The notes beneath the pieces were generated by a model, which was not told where the DNA came from, ran no database searches, and saw only the letters and a list, made by a program, of their open reading frames with translations. Shown here in pieces: positions 37,437 through 49,227 of a stretch of 64,000 nucleotides of DNA (within the stretch, counting starts at the first letter, position 1; every line of letters starts with the position of its first letter). Both the position numbers and the translations under genes were made by a program. This DNA is from Salinicola halophilus (GTDB lineage: Bacteria; Pseudomonadota; Gammaproteobacteria; Pseudomonadales; Halomonadaceae): NCBI RefSeq assembly GCF_003206155.1, contig NZ_PZJV01000008.1:27614-91613 (forward strand), in the 5' to 3' direction.

Positions 37437-37779
37437 GGATGACTCCTGCAGTTGGAACGAACGAGACGGCTCTGGACGTCGAGCACTGGAAAACGGCCCC
37501 CGCGCCCTGGCCGCGATTCACGGTATCGCTAGCGCGTGGCGCGATCGGCGCCGGAATGCGACTGTCCGGGCGCCGTCATGGTTGGCGATTCTAGCACTAA
37601 CGTCTTAGCCCCGGATCACGCCGGGGAGCGGCCAATACGCCAACATGAGCGAGCTACATGTTGCGCCTGAACGGACTTCATTGGCTCTCCTTACGGGGAG
37701 ACCGCATGATTAGCGGCCTCAGTATCGTCATCCAGCACCGCGCGCCAGAGGCGTCGCCGTTCCCGTCGAGGTTCGAGTC
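37437..37779. other. Divergent regulatory region before the MetE-like gene
   Basis: 343 bp between two divergent genes. It holds a hairpin CCCCGG-atcacg-CCGGGG (about 37611-37628), an inverted repeat ACATG...CATGT (37643-37661), the MetR-type box at 37668-37680 and a short repeat with cttacggggag near 37690. No gene fits. Confidence 0.55.
37668..37680 (+). promoter_or_regulatory. Possible MetR-binding box
   Basis: TGAACGGACTTCA is an exact match to the MetR consensus TGAANNNNNTTCA, a perfect 4-bp dyad with 5-nt spacer, 100 bp before the MetE-like start at 37780. MetR activates methionine-synthase genes in enteric bacteria. Sequence match plus context; no direct proof. Confidence 0.6.
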
Positions 37780-38889
37780 ATGTCACAACCGCATCCCCCA
37801 TTCCGAGCCGATATCGTCGGTAGCTTCCTGCGCCCTGCCGCGCTCAAGCAGGCGCGCACCCGGTTCCAGCAGGGTGAGATCGACGCGTCGGCGCTGAAAG
37901 CCGTCGAGGATCGCGAGATTCGTCGAGTCGTCGAGCAGCAAGAGGCAGCCGGCCTGAACGTCGTCACCGACGGCGAGTTTCGCCGCGCCTGGTGGCACTT
38001 CGACTTTCTCGAGCACTTGAACGGGGTTACCGGCTACTTCGGCGAGCACGGTATCCAGTTCCAGGGCAAGGAGACCTCGACCAAGCAGATTCGCGTCGAC
38101 GGCAAGGTCGGCTTCGATGCCAACCACCCGATGCTGGATCACTTCCGCTACCTGGCGAGCGTTGCCGGCGTCACCCCCAAGATGACGATTCCCAGCCCAA
38201 GCGTTCTGCACTTCCGCGGCGGGCGCAGGAAGATCGACAGCGACGTCTACCCGAGTCTCGACGCCTTTTTCGCCGACACGGCGGATGCCTATCGCGAGGC
38301 GGTGCACGCTTTCTACGACGCCGGCTGCCGCTACCTGCAGCTCGACGATACCGTGTGGGCCTATCTCTGCTCGGAGAAGGAGTTGCAGGCCGCGCGCGAC
38401 CGGGGCGACGACCCTGACCGGCTGCAGTCGATCTACGCCGAGATGCTCAATCACGCGCTGGCCGACAAGCCGGACGATCTACACGTCGGCCTGCACGTCT
38501 GCCGTGGCAACTTCCGCTCGACCTGGATCAGCGAGGGGGGCTACGAGCCGGTGGCCGAGACGCTCTTCGGCAAGGTGAACGTCGATGCCTGGTTCCTCGA
38601 GTACGACAGCGACCGCGCCGGCAGCTTCGACCCGCTGCGCTTCGTCCCCGAGGGTCATCAGCAGGCGGTGCTTGGCCTGATCACCACCAAGACCGGCCAG
38701 CTCGAAGACCCGGCCGCGGTGCGTGCGCGCCTCGAGGAGGCCACGCGGTTCGTCGACAAGCGCCAGCTCTGCCTGAGCCCGCAGTGCGGTTTCGCCTCCA
38801 CCGAAGAGGGCAACGACCTCGCCGAGCAGGATCAGTGGGAGAAGATTCGCCTCACCGTGGATCTGGCCCGCGAGATCTGGGGCGACTGA
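37780..38889 (+). CDS. Cobalamin-independent methionine synthase C-terminal-type protein (MetE-like, YxjG family)
   Basis: 369-aa single-domain relative of the MetE catalytic half, resembling YxjG/YxjH of Bacillus. It probably transfers a methyl group to homocysteine or a related thiol using zinc. VGSFLRPAALKQAR, VVTDGEFRRAWWHFDFLEHLNG, YLQLDDTVWAYLC, HVGLHVCRGNFRSTW and LCLSPQCGFASTEEGN carry the expected zinc ligands (His, Cys of HVC, Glu, Cys of PQC). The usual folate-binding N-terminal half of MetE is absent, so the methyl donor is uncertain. A MetR-type box precedes it. Alternative: methylcobalamin- or S-methylmethionine-linked methyltransferase. Confidence 0.8.
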   Translation: MSQPHPPFRADIVGSFLRPAALKQARTRFQQGEIDASALKAVEDREIRRVVEQQEAAGLNVVTDGEFRRAWWHFDFLEHLNGVTGYFGEHGIQFQGKETSTKQIRVDGKVGFDANHPMLDHFRYLASVAGVTPKMTIPSPSVLHFRGGRRKIDSDVYPSLDAFFADTADAYREAVHAFYDAGCRYLQLDDTVWAYLCSEKELQAARDRGDDPDRLQSIYAEMLNHALADKPDDLHVGLHVCRGNFRSTWISEGGYEPVAETLFGKVNVDAWFLEYDSDRAGSFDPLRFVPEGHQQAVLGLITTKTGQLEDPAAVRARLEEATRFVDKRQLCLSPQCGFASTEEGNDLAEQDQWEKIRLTVDLAREIWGD

Positions 38890-38938
38890 TCCTCAGGGTC
38901 GACACGCCGGGCGCTGATTCACGATTCAGCGCGATAAC

Positions 38939-38973
38939 GCCGAACGCCGACCCTTGCGGGGTCGGCGTTCGGC
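38939..38973. terminator. Long perfect hairpin downstream of the MetE-like gene
   Basis: Perfect 15-bp inverted repeat GCCGAACGCCGACCC / GGGTCGGCGTTCGGC with a TTGCG loop, 50 bp after the gene. It lacks a T-run. A second, imperfect inverted repeat (TTCGGCGTCAAGA near 38988, TCTTTGACGCCGAA near 39025) follows. Probably a terminator pair for the two convergent genes. Confidence 0.6.
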
Positions 38974-39044
38974 GTCGAGGGTGCGGTCTTCGGCGTCAAG
39001 ACGATCCTGGCCGTCGAATACGATCTTTGACGCCGAAACGCGAG

Positions 39045-40787
<1,743 letters not shown>

Positions 40788-40903
40788 GGGCCCTCACGTT
40801 GTTACCAATATCGTTGACGTCCGGCTTGCCCCCAGGCCGGACACGCATGAACGTTCCCAGCGTAGATGCTCTCGCCGCCGACGTTAACTCACGTTATCTC
40901 GGT

Positions 40904-42313
<1,410 letters not shown>

Positions 42314-42365
42314 GACGGTTCTCCGGCTGTAGGAAAGATGGCTTCGCAATGGCGGCGCTCACGAC

Positions 42366-43421
42366 TCATGGCGAGGCCTCGAGCGGTATCAGCAGACGAA
42401 ACTCGGTGGCACCGGGGCGGGATTCGCACTCGATCAGCCCCTGGTGCTGATGCAGGATCGACTGGGCGATGGAGAGCCCCAGACCGCTGCCTTCGGCACG
42501 CCCGGAGACCATGGGAAAGAACAGCGTCTCGCGGATGTGTTCGGGAATGCCCGGCCCGTTGTCGACGATCGCCACCTCGCAGACCATGCGATGGCGCTCC
42601 ACGCCGAGGGTGAACTGGCGGCGTACCCGCGTGCGCAGCAGCAGGCGCGGCGAGGGCGTGGCGTGCTCCTCCATCGCCTGCACGGCGTTGCGCGCGATAT
42701 TGAGCGTGGCCTGGATGAGCTGGGCCTCGTCGCCGATCAGATCCGGCACGCTGGGGTCGTAGTCGCGCTCGAAGCCAAGCTCGGCATGCTCGGCCTCGAG
42801 CAGTGCGCGGACTCGCTCGAGCACCTTGTGGACGTTGAGCGGCTCGTGCCGGATGAGCGCATTGGGTCCGAGCATCCGATCGACCAGATCGCGCAGCCGA
42901 TCCGCCTCTTCGACGATGATGTGGGTGAACTCCGTCAACTGCGCATCCGGCAGGTCGCGCTCGAGCAGCTGCGCCGCCCCGCGGATGCCGCCGAGCGGGT
43001 TCTTCACTTCGTGGGCGAGCCCACGCATCAGCACCTTGACCGTCTCCTGGCGGGCGATCAGCGCCTCTTCCCGGGAGATCCGCATCAGGCGGTCGCGGGG
43101 CTCGATCTCGACCAGCAGCTCGCGACTGGTCATCGGCGTGGCGGTGAAGTCCACCGTCACCGATTCGCCCGAGGGCAGTACCAGCGTCGCTTCACGCTGG
43201 GTATAGGGGTGGAACTCCTGCATCGCCTTTTGCAGTACCACGCGAATGGCATCGTTCTCACCGGCCAGGCATTCGAGCCAGTGGCCGACGACGCGCGGCC
43301 GGCTCGCCGCCAGCAGCGCTTCGGCGGCGGGGTTGAGCCAACGCACCCGAAGGTGCTCGTCGAGCAGCACCACCGCGGTCGTCAGATGCTCCAGCAAACG
43401 TTGATACATACGTCGTTCCAT
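42366..43421 (-). CDS. ntrB: Nitrogen regulation sensor kinase NtrB (GlnL)
   Basis: Bifunctional histidine kinase/phosphatase partner of NtrC, regulated by PII. 351 aa, cytosolic, no membrane helix. A PAS domain spans about residues 8-110 (TTAVVLLDEHLRVRWLNPAAEALL), then the dimerisation/phosphoacceptor motif GLAHEVKNPLGGIRGAAQLLERDL with the His, and the HATPase boxes LNIARNAVQAM, IVDNGPGIP and GSGLGLSIAQSILHQHQG. I start at ATG 43421; ATG 43409 is an equally possible start. Upstream frame extends to 43589 but contains the NtrC box, so it is unlikely to be coding. Confidence 0.94.
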   Translation of the reverse strand: MERRMYQRLLEHLTTAVVLLDEHLRVRWLNPAAEALLAASRPRVVGHWLECLAGENDAIRVVLQKAMQEFHPYTQREATLVLPSGESVTVDFTATPMTSRELLVEIEPRDRLMRISREEALIARQETVKVLMRGLAHEVKNPLGGIRGAAQLLERDLPDAQLTEFTHIIVEEADRLRDLVDRMLGPNALIRHEPLNVHKVLERVRALLEAEHAELGFERDYDPSVPDLIGDEAQLIQATLNIARNAVQAMEEHATPSPRLLLRTRVRRQFTLGVERHRMVCEVAIVDNGPGIPEHIRETLFFPMVSGRAEGSGLGLSIAQSILHQHQGLIECESRPGATEFRLLIPLEASP

Positions 43422-43517
43422 CGTGGTGATCCGGCATGTGCTCATACAGTGCAAAAACCGCGCCAGTGACGGCAGGCGGTCAGGATCGCCCTCAGCGCGA
43501 GCCTGCAACGATAATGA

Positions 43518-43534
43518 TGCACCAAAATGGCGCA
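43518..43534 (-). promoter_or_regulatory. NtrC-binding site upstream of ntrB
   Basis: TGCACCAAAATGGCGCA is a near-perfect match to the NtrC consensus (TGCACYANNNTGGTGCA). It lies about 97 bp upstream of the ntrB start, consistent with autoregulation of ntrBC, as for the E. coli glnL promoter. Confidence 0.75.
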
Positions 43535-43633
43535 CCACTGATCGGTGTCGAGGCAATAAGCGGTGAATCGACGACAGGTGCCATCGCACAAACCCATCCA
43601 GACGCCCGATGGCGGTGCATCGAACGCTCTGGC

Positions 43634-44269
43634 TCAGCGGGCGTTGGGGTTGTTGGGATTGGCGGGCAGATTGACGCTGGCGCGCTGCACGTAGAGGGTC
43701 ACCGGCGCCGTCGCCAGTCGTACCTGTCCGCCTGTATCCACCAGCTCCGCGACGAGACGATACTCCCCCCGATCGAGTCCGGTGAGGGCAAAGACCCGCG
43801 TGTGCATCGGCGACTGGCGAACCTCGCCGTTCACGCGCAGTTGCACGCGATCGCCCTGGCGCAGCGCGGGATCGATGTCGAGCTGGACCTGCACGTTACC
43901 CGCCTGCCCCGTCGGCAGCGTCTGCTCGTCGCTCGGCGAGGCGATCGCGAATCGCGCGTACTCGAACGCCTCCGACCGGGTGTCTGTGTCGTCGGGCCGT
44001 GAGGGGGAGACCGCCGCCGGGCGCTCTGGGTCGACCACGGTGATCGGCTGCAGATCGACCCGCTCGCCGGCTTGCGGTTCGTCGCTGAAGACCACGCTGC
44101 CGTCGGCGGCGCGATGCTTGTAGACCGACGCCGCCCAGGCCGATCCGGTCAGCAGGCCGAGGCTCATCAGCCCAAGGCTCAGCAAAACGATGCTCCGCCC
44201 TGCGATGCTCGGTCGTGCCCCGCTCGGTCGTGCCTTGGCAGGTCGTGCCCTGCCGGTCGATATTCGCAT
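43634..44269 (-). CDS. Periplasmic DUF4124 domain protein
   Basis: 211 aa. After a basic N-terminus with Arg-Pro-Ala repeats (encoded by imperfect direct repeats of gtcgtgcc near 44213-44252), a hydrophobic signal IVLLSLGLMSLGLLTG ends at SAWA/ASVYK. The DUF4124 motif follows: SVYKHRAADGSVVFSDEPQAGERVDL. The C-terminal part FAIASPSDEQTLPTGQ...VQLRVNGEV looks like an Ig-type beta domain. Such genes often sit between glnA and ntrB; role unknown. Start ATG 44269 has GAGGAGCG upstream. The gene falls between glnA and ntrB on the same strand, but a terminator separates it from glnA. Confidence 0.8.
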   Translation of the reverse strand: MRISTGRARPAKARPSGARPSIAGRSIVLLSLGLMSLGLLTGSAWAASVYKHRAADGSVVFSDEPQAGERVDLQPITVVDPERPAAVSPSRPDDTDTRSEAFEYARFAIASPSDEQTLPTGQAGNVQVQLDIDPALRQGDRVQLRVNGEVRQSPMHTRVFALTGLDRGEYRLVAELVDTGGQVRLATAPVTLYVQRASVNLPANPNNPNAR

Positions 44270-44354
44270 TGCCGCTCGCTCCTCGAGGTTTTCCCCCTTA
44301 TCGGCCGGCGCTGCCGGTTCCTTGCGGGCGGTTCGGGCGCTACGCCACTCCACG

Positions 44355-44381
44355 AAAAAAGCCCCGCCGAGGCGGGGCTTT
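44355..44381 (-). terminator. Terminator of glnA
   Basis: Eleven-bp stem AAAGCCCCGCC / GGCGGGGCTTT (44358-44368 with 44371-44381), followed by six T on the minus strand. It is 31 bp past the glnA stop. Confidence 0.88.
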
Positions 44382-44412
44382 CGTTGCGCAGGTTCGCGAA
44401 CGCCGACCGGGC

Positions 44413-45819
44413 TCAGACGCTGTAGTAGAGCTCGAATTCGACCGGGTGAGTCGCCATGCGCAGACGATCGACTTCTTCGCTCTTCAGCTCGATGTAGCCA
44501 TCGATCATGCTGTCGGTGAAGACGCCGCCTTCGGTGAGGAAGGCACGATCGGCATCGAGCGCTTCCAGCGCCTGATCCAGGCTCTTGGCGACGGTCGGGA
44601 TCTTCTTGCCCTCTTCCGGCGGCAGATCGTAGAGATTCTTGTCCATGGCGTCGCCCGGATGAATCTTGTTCTTGATGCCGTCGATGCCCGCCATCAGCAT
44701 CGCCGCGAACGCGAGATACGGGTTGGCGGTCGGGTCGGGGAAGCGAGTCTCGACGCGCTTGCCCTTCGGGTTCGACGTGTACGGAATACGGATCGAGGCG
44801 GAGCGGTTACGCGCGCTGTAGGCGAGCATGACCGGCGCTTCGAAACCCGGCACCAGACGCTTGTAGGAGTTGGTCGAGGCGTTGGTGAAGGCGTTCAGCG
44901 CGCGGGCGTGCTTGATGACGCCGCCGATGTAGTAGAGCGCCATTTCGGACAGGCCCGCGTACTCGTCGCCGGCGAACTGGTTCTGACCGTCCTTCCAGAA
45001 CGACTGGTGCACGTGCATGCCGGAGCCGTTGTCGCCGACCAGAGGCTTGGGCATGAACGTCGCGGTCTTGCCGTAGGCGTGGGCGACGTTGTGGATGACG
45101 TACTTCATCTCCTGGACTTCGTCGGCCTTCTTCACCAGCGTGTTGAACTTGACGCCGATCTCGTTCTGGCCCGCGTTCGCCACTTCGTGGTGATGGACTT
45201 CGACGCTCTGGCCGATCGCCTGGAGGGTGTTGCACATCGCGCTACGGATGTCGTGGAAGCTGTCGACCGGCGGTACCGGGAAGTAGCCGCCCTTGACCCG
45301 CGGACGGTGCGCCAGGTTGCCGCCTTCGAACTGACGATCGGTGGCCCAGGCACCCTCTTCCGAGGAGATCTTGTACATCGAGCCTTCGATGTCGGTCTTG
45401 AAGTGGACCTCGTCGAAGATGAAGAACTCCGGCTCCGGGCCGAAGAAGGCGGTGTCGCCAAGGCCGGTGCTGTTGAGATAGGCCTCGGCGCGCTTGGCGA
45501 TGGAGCGCGGATCACGCTCGTAGCCCTGCATGGTGGCCGGCTCGATGATGTCACAGCGCAGGATCAGCGTGGCGTCTTCGGTGAACGGGTCGAGAAAGGC
45601 GGTGCCGTCTTCCGGACGCAGGATCATGTCCGACTCGTTGATGCCCTTCCAGCCTTCGATGGAAGAGCCGTCGAACATTTGGCCGTCTTCGAAGAACTCG
45701 TCGTCGATGGCGCTGGCCGGGATCGTGACGTGCTGCTCCTTGCCCTTGGTATCGGTAAAGCGCAGATCGATCCACTTGACGTCGTGTTCTTCGATAAGGG
45801 CGAGGGTTTTCTCAGACAT
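44413..45819 (-). CDS. glnA: Glutamine synthetase type I
   Basis: ATP-dependent amination of glutamate, the main ammonium assimilation step (EC 6.3.1.2); dodecamer. 468 aa. [28 protein letters not shown], the ammonia loop [40 protein letters not shown] and the adenylylation tyrosine in [12 protein letters not shown] (about residue 398) are all present, so it is a GSI-beta enzyme under GlnE/PII control. Start ATG 45819 follows GGAGGACAAC; the frame continues upstream but without match. Expression is expected from the sigma-54 promoter and NtrC enhancers upstream. Confidence 0.97.
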   Translation of the reverse strand: MSEKTLALIEEHDVKWIDLRFTDTKGKEQHVTIPASAIDDEFFEDGQMFDGSSIEGWKGINESDMILRPEDGTAFLDPFTEDATLILRCDIIEPATMQGYERDPRSIAKRAEAYLNSTGLGDTAFFGPEPEFFIFDEVHFKTDIEGSMYKISSEEGAWATDRQFEGGNLAHRPRVKGGYFPVPPVDSFHDIRSAMCNTLQAIGQSVEVHHHEVANAGQNEIGVKFNTLVKKADEVQEMKYVIHNVAHAYGKTATFMPKPLVGDNGSGMHVHQSFWKDGQNQFAGDEYAGLSEMALYYIGGVIKHARALNAFTNASTNSYKRLVPGFEAPVMLAYSARNRSASIRIPYTSNPKGKRVETRFPDPTANPYLAFAAMLMAGIDGIKNKIHPGDAMDKNLYDLPPEEGKKIPTVAKSLDQALEALDADRAFLTEGGVFTDSMIDGYIELKSEEVDRLRMATHPVEFELYYSV

Positions 45820-45928
45820 GTTGTCCTCCACTGTGAGCCGGGGCTCGATTCGTTGGCGAATGTCCAACACCGCTTTTTAGCATGCACCAAAGGCGATTGC
45901 CCACGTGCACAACGTTTCCCAGGGAAAT

Positions 45929-45944
45929 GCAGAGAATGTGCCAA
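45929..45944 (-). promoter_or_regulatory. Sigma-54 promoter of glnA
   Basis: On the minus strand TGGCACATTCTCTGCA contains TGGCAC and TGCA with the invariant GG-N10-GC spacing of a -24/-12 promoter. It would start glnA mRNA near 45918, about 100 nt before the gene, matching the E. coli glnAp2 arrangement. Confidence 0.78.
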
Positions 45945-45954
45945 AATGGCGCAG
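45938..45954 (-). promoter_or_regulatory. NtrC-type half-palindrome overlapping the glnA promoter
   Basis: TGTGCCAAAATGGCGCA shares CCAAAATGGCGCA with the ntrB upstream site. It overlaps the -24 element, so binding here would compete with RNA polymerase, as in low-affinity governor sites, unlike the remote enhancers. Confidence 0.5.
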
Positions 45955-46074
45955 GTACCACCCACTGTCTTTTAGCGCTCTGATTTAGCGAAGGATTTTT
46001 CCGATACCCGAATCGGACTGCGCGCCATCGGCTGCCGTCGAGGCCCCTCGCGCGCCGATGACGATACGACCTGC

Positions 46075-46089
46075 GCACTGCAAAGGTGC
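46075..46089 (-). promoter_or_regulatory. NtrC enhancer site of glnA (proximal)
   Basis: GCAC-TGCAAAG-GTGC has both half-sites and the N7 spacer of the NtrC consensus. Its centre is about 160 bp upstream of the predicted glnA start point. Confidence 0.7.
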
Positions 46090-46103
46090 TTTTTTAGACA
46101 TTT

Positions 46104-46120
46104 TGCACCACAAGGATGCA
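46104..46120 (-). promoter_or_regulatory. NtrC enhancer site of glnA (distal)
   Basis: TGCACCACAAGGATGCA, one half-site perfect and the other one base off. Its centre lies 30 bp beyond the proximal site, about three helical turns, as for paired enhancers. Confidence 0.6.
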
Positions 46121-46287
46121 TTCACGCGTCGCCACGCGACGGTCGCATTCCGTCAAGCCAGCGAATATCCTCGATCTCGGCAGTCGAGCAACGGACGGCT
46201 AACAATAATCGACCGATGAATCGGGAATAATCGACCGACGAACCGGGGTCGTGGACGCGGCGGGTGCGCGCCGCAAAGGGAGTTGCG

Positions 46288-47286
46288 ATGGCCAGACTGG
46301 AACGCCCCCAGAGTGTGGTACAGCGCCTGCGCGGTCACTGGCGGCGCAGTGTGAGCGAGCCGCTTTGGGGCCGCAGCGCTATCCTTGCGATCAACCGTGT
46401 GCTGGCAAGCGAAGACGAAGCGCGTCTGCCGCATCGTCGCGGCGCCTGCCTGGGGCCGGAGAGCCTGCAGCAGCTGATCGCAAGCCTCGCCGAGAGTGCG
46501 CAGATCGTCAGCCTCGACAGCGCGCTGCACCTGCATCACGACCAGCTTCCACGCATCGCGCTCACCGTCGACGGCGGCTGGCGTGACGTCGCCACCCAGA
46601 TCCATCCGGTGCTCGAGCGCCTGGCGTTCCCCGCCAGCATCTTTCTACCCGACCCCACCGTGCGCCAGCCGTGGATGCCGGATCGCACGCTGATCGCCGA
46701 AGCGCTGTGGCACGACGAGAGCGACCATGGTCGCGTCGCGGCCCGGCTGGCCGAGTTCGGACTGCCGCGGGCGCCCCACGGCGGTTGCGACGAGCGCAAG
46801 AGTCAGGCCATCGACGACTATCTGGAGATGCTGGCGGGCAGCTCGACGCTACGGTGCAAAGAGATCGCCGATAGGCTCTGGAGCGAAGGGCTGACCGGAG
46901 AAGAGACGTCGACGAGCGCGGCGCTGGATGCCTTTACCGTGCGTCGTCTCGATCAGGGCGGGCTTCTGCGCTTCGGCCAGCTGAGCGACGTCGCGGCGCT
47001 CGCCGCCGGCGCCGATGCCCGGCGCGCCCTGCAGACCGGGCGCCAGCGTCTGGCACGACTCTGCCGCGAGCCGCTGACGATCCGCGCCTGCACCGACTTG
47101 GGTGATATCGGGTCGCTCGACCGTTTCACCCCGCTCGACGCCGACGCCCGCTGGCTGACGAGAACGCCCGGCTGGCTCGAGCCCGGCGCCGATACGCGAA
47201 GGCTGCCGCGTTTCGTCATCGAGCAGCCGCTGGCCAGCAGTTCCGGCAAGCTGTTCGACTGGCTGCTGGGCCATCTGCCGGCCTAG
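46288..47286 (+). CDS. Degenerate polysaccharide deacetylase-like (NodB fold) protein
   Basis: 332 aa. The architecture follows exopolysaccharide-type NodB deacetylases: an INRVLASEDEARLP start, SLDSALHLHHDQLPRIALTVDGGWRDVATQIHPVLERLAFPASIFLP, and a C-terminal RFTPLDADARW...RLPRF. The key residues are lost: the metal pair of TFDDGY is VDGGW (residues 94-98), and the zinc H..H region (AHTVSHPxL) is FGQLSDVAAL at about 229-238. It is probably not a deacetylase. The frame is intact, has AAAGGGA before the ATG at 46288 and is divergent from glnA, so it may share the NtrC-bound region. Confidence 0.65.
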   Translation: MARLERPQSVVQRLRGHWRRSVSEPLWGRSAILAINRVLASEDEARLPHRRGACLGPESLQQLIASLAESAQIVSLDSALHLHHDQLPRIALTVDGGWRDVATQIHPVLERLAFPASIFLPDPTVRQPWMPDRTLIAEALWHDESDHGRVAARLAEFGLPRAPHGGCDERKSQAIDDYLEMLAGSSTLRCKEIADRLWSEGLTGEETSTSAALDAFTVRRLDQGGLLRFGQLSDVAALAAGADARRALQTGRQRLARLCREPLTIRACTDLGDIGSLDRFTPLDADARWLTRTPGWLEPGADTRRLPRFVIEQPLASSSGKLFDWLLGHLPA

Positions 47287-47351
47287 GCGAACACCGCCCC
47301 CTTTCCGGTAGAAACCGCGATTCCGTCACGTTCCTGCCGGACCCACGAGGG

Positions 47352-47418
47352 CTCTTTGTCTAGAACCGCGGGGCCTCTTGTCTAGACCCGCGCAACCTCT
47401 TGTCTAGACCCACGCCGC
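47352..47418 (-). repeat. Tandem duplication (3 copies, 22-23 bp) of the 3' end and stop of the chemoreceptor gene
   Basis: Units 47352-47374, 47375-47396 and 47397-47418 all contain TCTAGA with CTCTTGTCTAGACCCGCG-like context. The unit at 47397-47418 contains the real stop TAG (47404-47406 on the minus strand); the other two lie downstream of it. Confidence 0.9.
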
Positions 47419-49050
47419 CTCTCGTTGGGGCGCGCCAGCCCGCGACGGCGCGGGCGTCGCCGCCGAACCGTCGACGTCATCAGCGCCGATCTCGAACGAG
47501 GCCATGGCCGCCAGCAGCTGATCCGCCTGCTCGCGCAGCGCCTGGGTGGCGCGCTGGCTCTCGTCCGCCATGCTGGCGTTCTCCTGCGTCGTGCGGTCGA
47601 GCTGGGTGACCGCCTGCCCCACCTGGCTCACCCCGGCGCGCTGCTCGACGCTCGCCTGACTGATCTCGGCCATGACGGTGCTGACCCGACGAATCGCGCC
47701 GAGCACGTCGTCGATCGTCGTCCCGGCCCGGTCGACCAGCTGCGCGCCGTCGTTGGTCTTGGCCACGCTGCTGTCGATCAGCCCGCGAATGTCGCGCGCC
47801 GCTTCCGCAGCCCGTCCGGCGAGGTTGCGAACCTCGGTGGCGACCACCGCAAAGCCCCGGCCATGCTCGTTCGCCCGCGCCGCCTCCACCGAGGCGTTGA
47901 GTGCCAGGATATTGGTCTGAAAGGCGATGTCGTCGATCAGGCTGACGATATCGGCGATGCGGGTCGACGACTGCTGAATGTCACGCATGGTAGTGACGAC
48001 TTCGGAGAACGCCTCACCGGCACGTTCGGCGACGCCGGCCGCTTCCGAGGCGTAGCGATCCCCCTGGGTGGCGTTGTCGGCGTTCTGACGCACGGTGGAG
48101 TCGAGCTCCTCCATGGAGGCGGAAGTCTGTTCGAGCGCAGCGGCCTGGGACTGGGTCCGGGAGGCGAGCTGGCGGTTGTCCTCGTCGATACGCACGCTCG
48201 CTGCGGCGACGGCGTTGGCACTTTGGCGGACGCCGAATACGGTTTCGCGCAGCGTTGCGGCGGTCTTCTCCAGCTCGTGCATGATGCTGCGGCTGGGGCG
48301 AACGCGGGACGTCGCCACGTCGAGCCGGCCGCGGCCGATGGCGGCCGCCAGCGAGCGGACGTCGGCCGGTTCGGCACCGAGCGTGCGCTTGAGCCACAGC
48401 GTCAGCGCAACGGCGATGATGCCGCCCAGCAGCAGCGCGGCACCGCACAGCGCGATCATCAGCCAGCGAAAGCCGGCAGCAATGTCGCGCACGATTCCCG
48501 CTTCGGCCTGATTCAACGTTTCCTGGTAGTCGATGAACGCATTGATGGACCCCAGCCAGTCGACGAACGCTGGCCGAGCTTGCTCGAGTACGACCCTCTG
48601 TGCCGATGCCACGTCACCGTTGCGTCGCAGCTCAAGAACGCGTGCCATTAGCGGAAGTGTTCGCGCCTGGATCGCTTCGATGTCGGTGAAGAGCGCACGA
48701 TCCCTTTCGGCCACGTTGCCTGGCTCTGCGAGAATGGCATCCATGTTTCGCTCGGCGGTCTCGAAATCCGCGGTCAATGCCTCGATGAGCGATACCACGG
48801 CCGGCAGTTCGGCATCGTCGACGAGCGTCGCGTCACGGACCGCGATGGCTCGATCGTGAACGCTACCGCGCATGTTGATGGCGTAACGTTGCTTGACGCT
48901 ATTGACGTCGTTGATATGGGTCAGGCCGTCATCGATATCGTGAACTCGCCACACACCCACGGCGGTCACGATCAACATCAGCAACAAGATAACGGCAAAA
49001 CCGAAGCCAAGGCGGGCGCCCAGGCTCATGTCGTGAAAGATCCTTTTCAT
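47404..49050 (-). CDS. Methyl-accepting chemotaxis protein
   Basis: 548 aa transmembrane chemoreceptor. TM1 about residues 11-32 ([21 protein letters not shown]), a four-helix bundle periplasmic sensor domain to about 187, TM2 near 190-215, HAMP-like region, then the cytoplasmic signalling domain. The highly conserved tip reads [32 protein letters not shown]. The sensor is of Tar/4HB type with unknown ligand. The C-terminus lacks a CheR-tether pentapeptide. Start chosen at ATG 49050, since the upstream frame has no match. The gene's tail and stop are duplicated downstream. Confidence 0.92.
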   Translation of the reverse strand: MKRIFHDMSLGARLGFGFAVILLLMLIVTAVGVWRVHDIDDGLTHINDVNSVKQRYAINMRGSVHDRAIAVRDATLVDDAELPAVVSLIEALTADFETAERNMDAILAEPGNVAERDRALFTDIEAIQARTLPLMARVLELRRNGDVASAQRVVLEQARPAFVDWLGSINAFIDYQETLNQAEAGIVRDIAAGFRWLMIALCGAALLLGGIIAVALTLWLKRTLGAEPADVRSLAAAIGRGRLDVATSRVRPSRSIMHELEKTAATLRETVFGVRQSANAVAAASVRIDEDNRQLASRTQSQAAALEQTSASMEELDSTVRQNADNATQGDRYASEAAGVAERAGEAFSEVVTTMRDIQQSSTRIADIVSLIDDIAFQTNILALNASVEAARANEHGRGFAVVATEVRNLAGRAAEAARDIRGLIDSSVAKTNDGAQLVDRAGTTIDDVLGAIRRVSTVMAEISQASVEQRAGVSQVGQAVTQLDRTTQENASMADESQRATQALREQADQLLAAMASFEIGADDVDGSAATPAPSRAGAPQREAAWV

Positions 49051-49227
49051 GGCAGTGACAAGATTTCCAGTCCGTTGAGGGGGGCGTCGCCTCTCCCGAG
49101 CGACTAAGTATTCTTCGGCAACCACACCGGAAACTTGAAACTTTTTACCTCTCGATAGCACTCGATCTTGGTTTCGTTCGGCGCCCTGCCCGAAGCGGTA
49201 TCGGTGCACCGACCGGTCCCGAACCAG

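Noticed and set aside
44215..45975. Very long open frame (about 586 codons) antisense to glnA
   Set aside because: It is the reverse-frame shadow of a highly biased GC-rich glnA and has low-complexity Val/Asp/Arg-rich content and no ribosome site.
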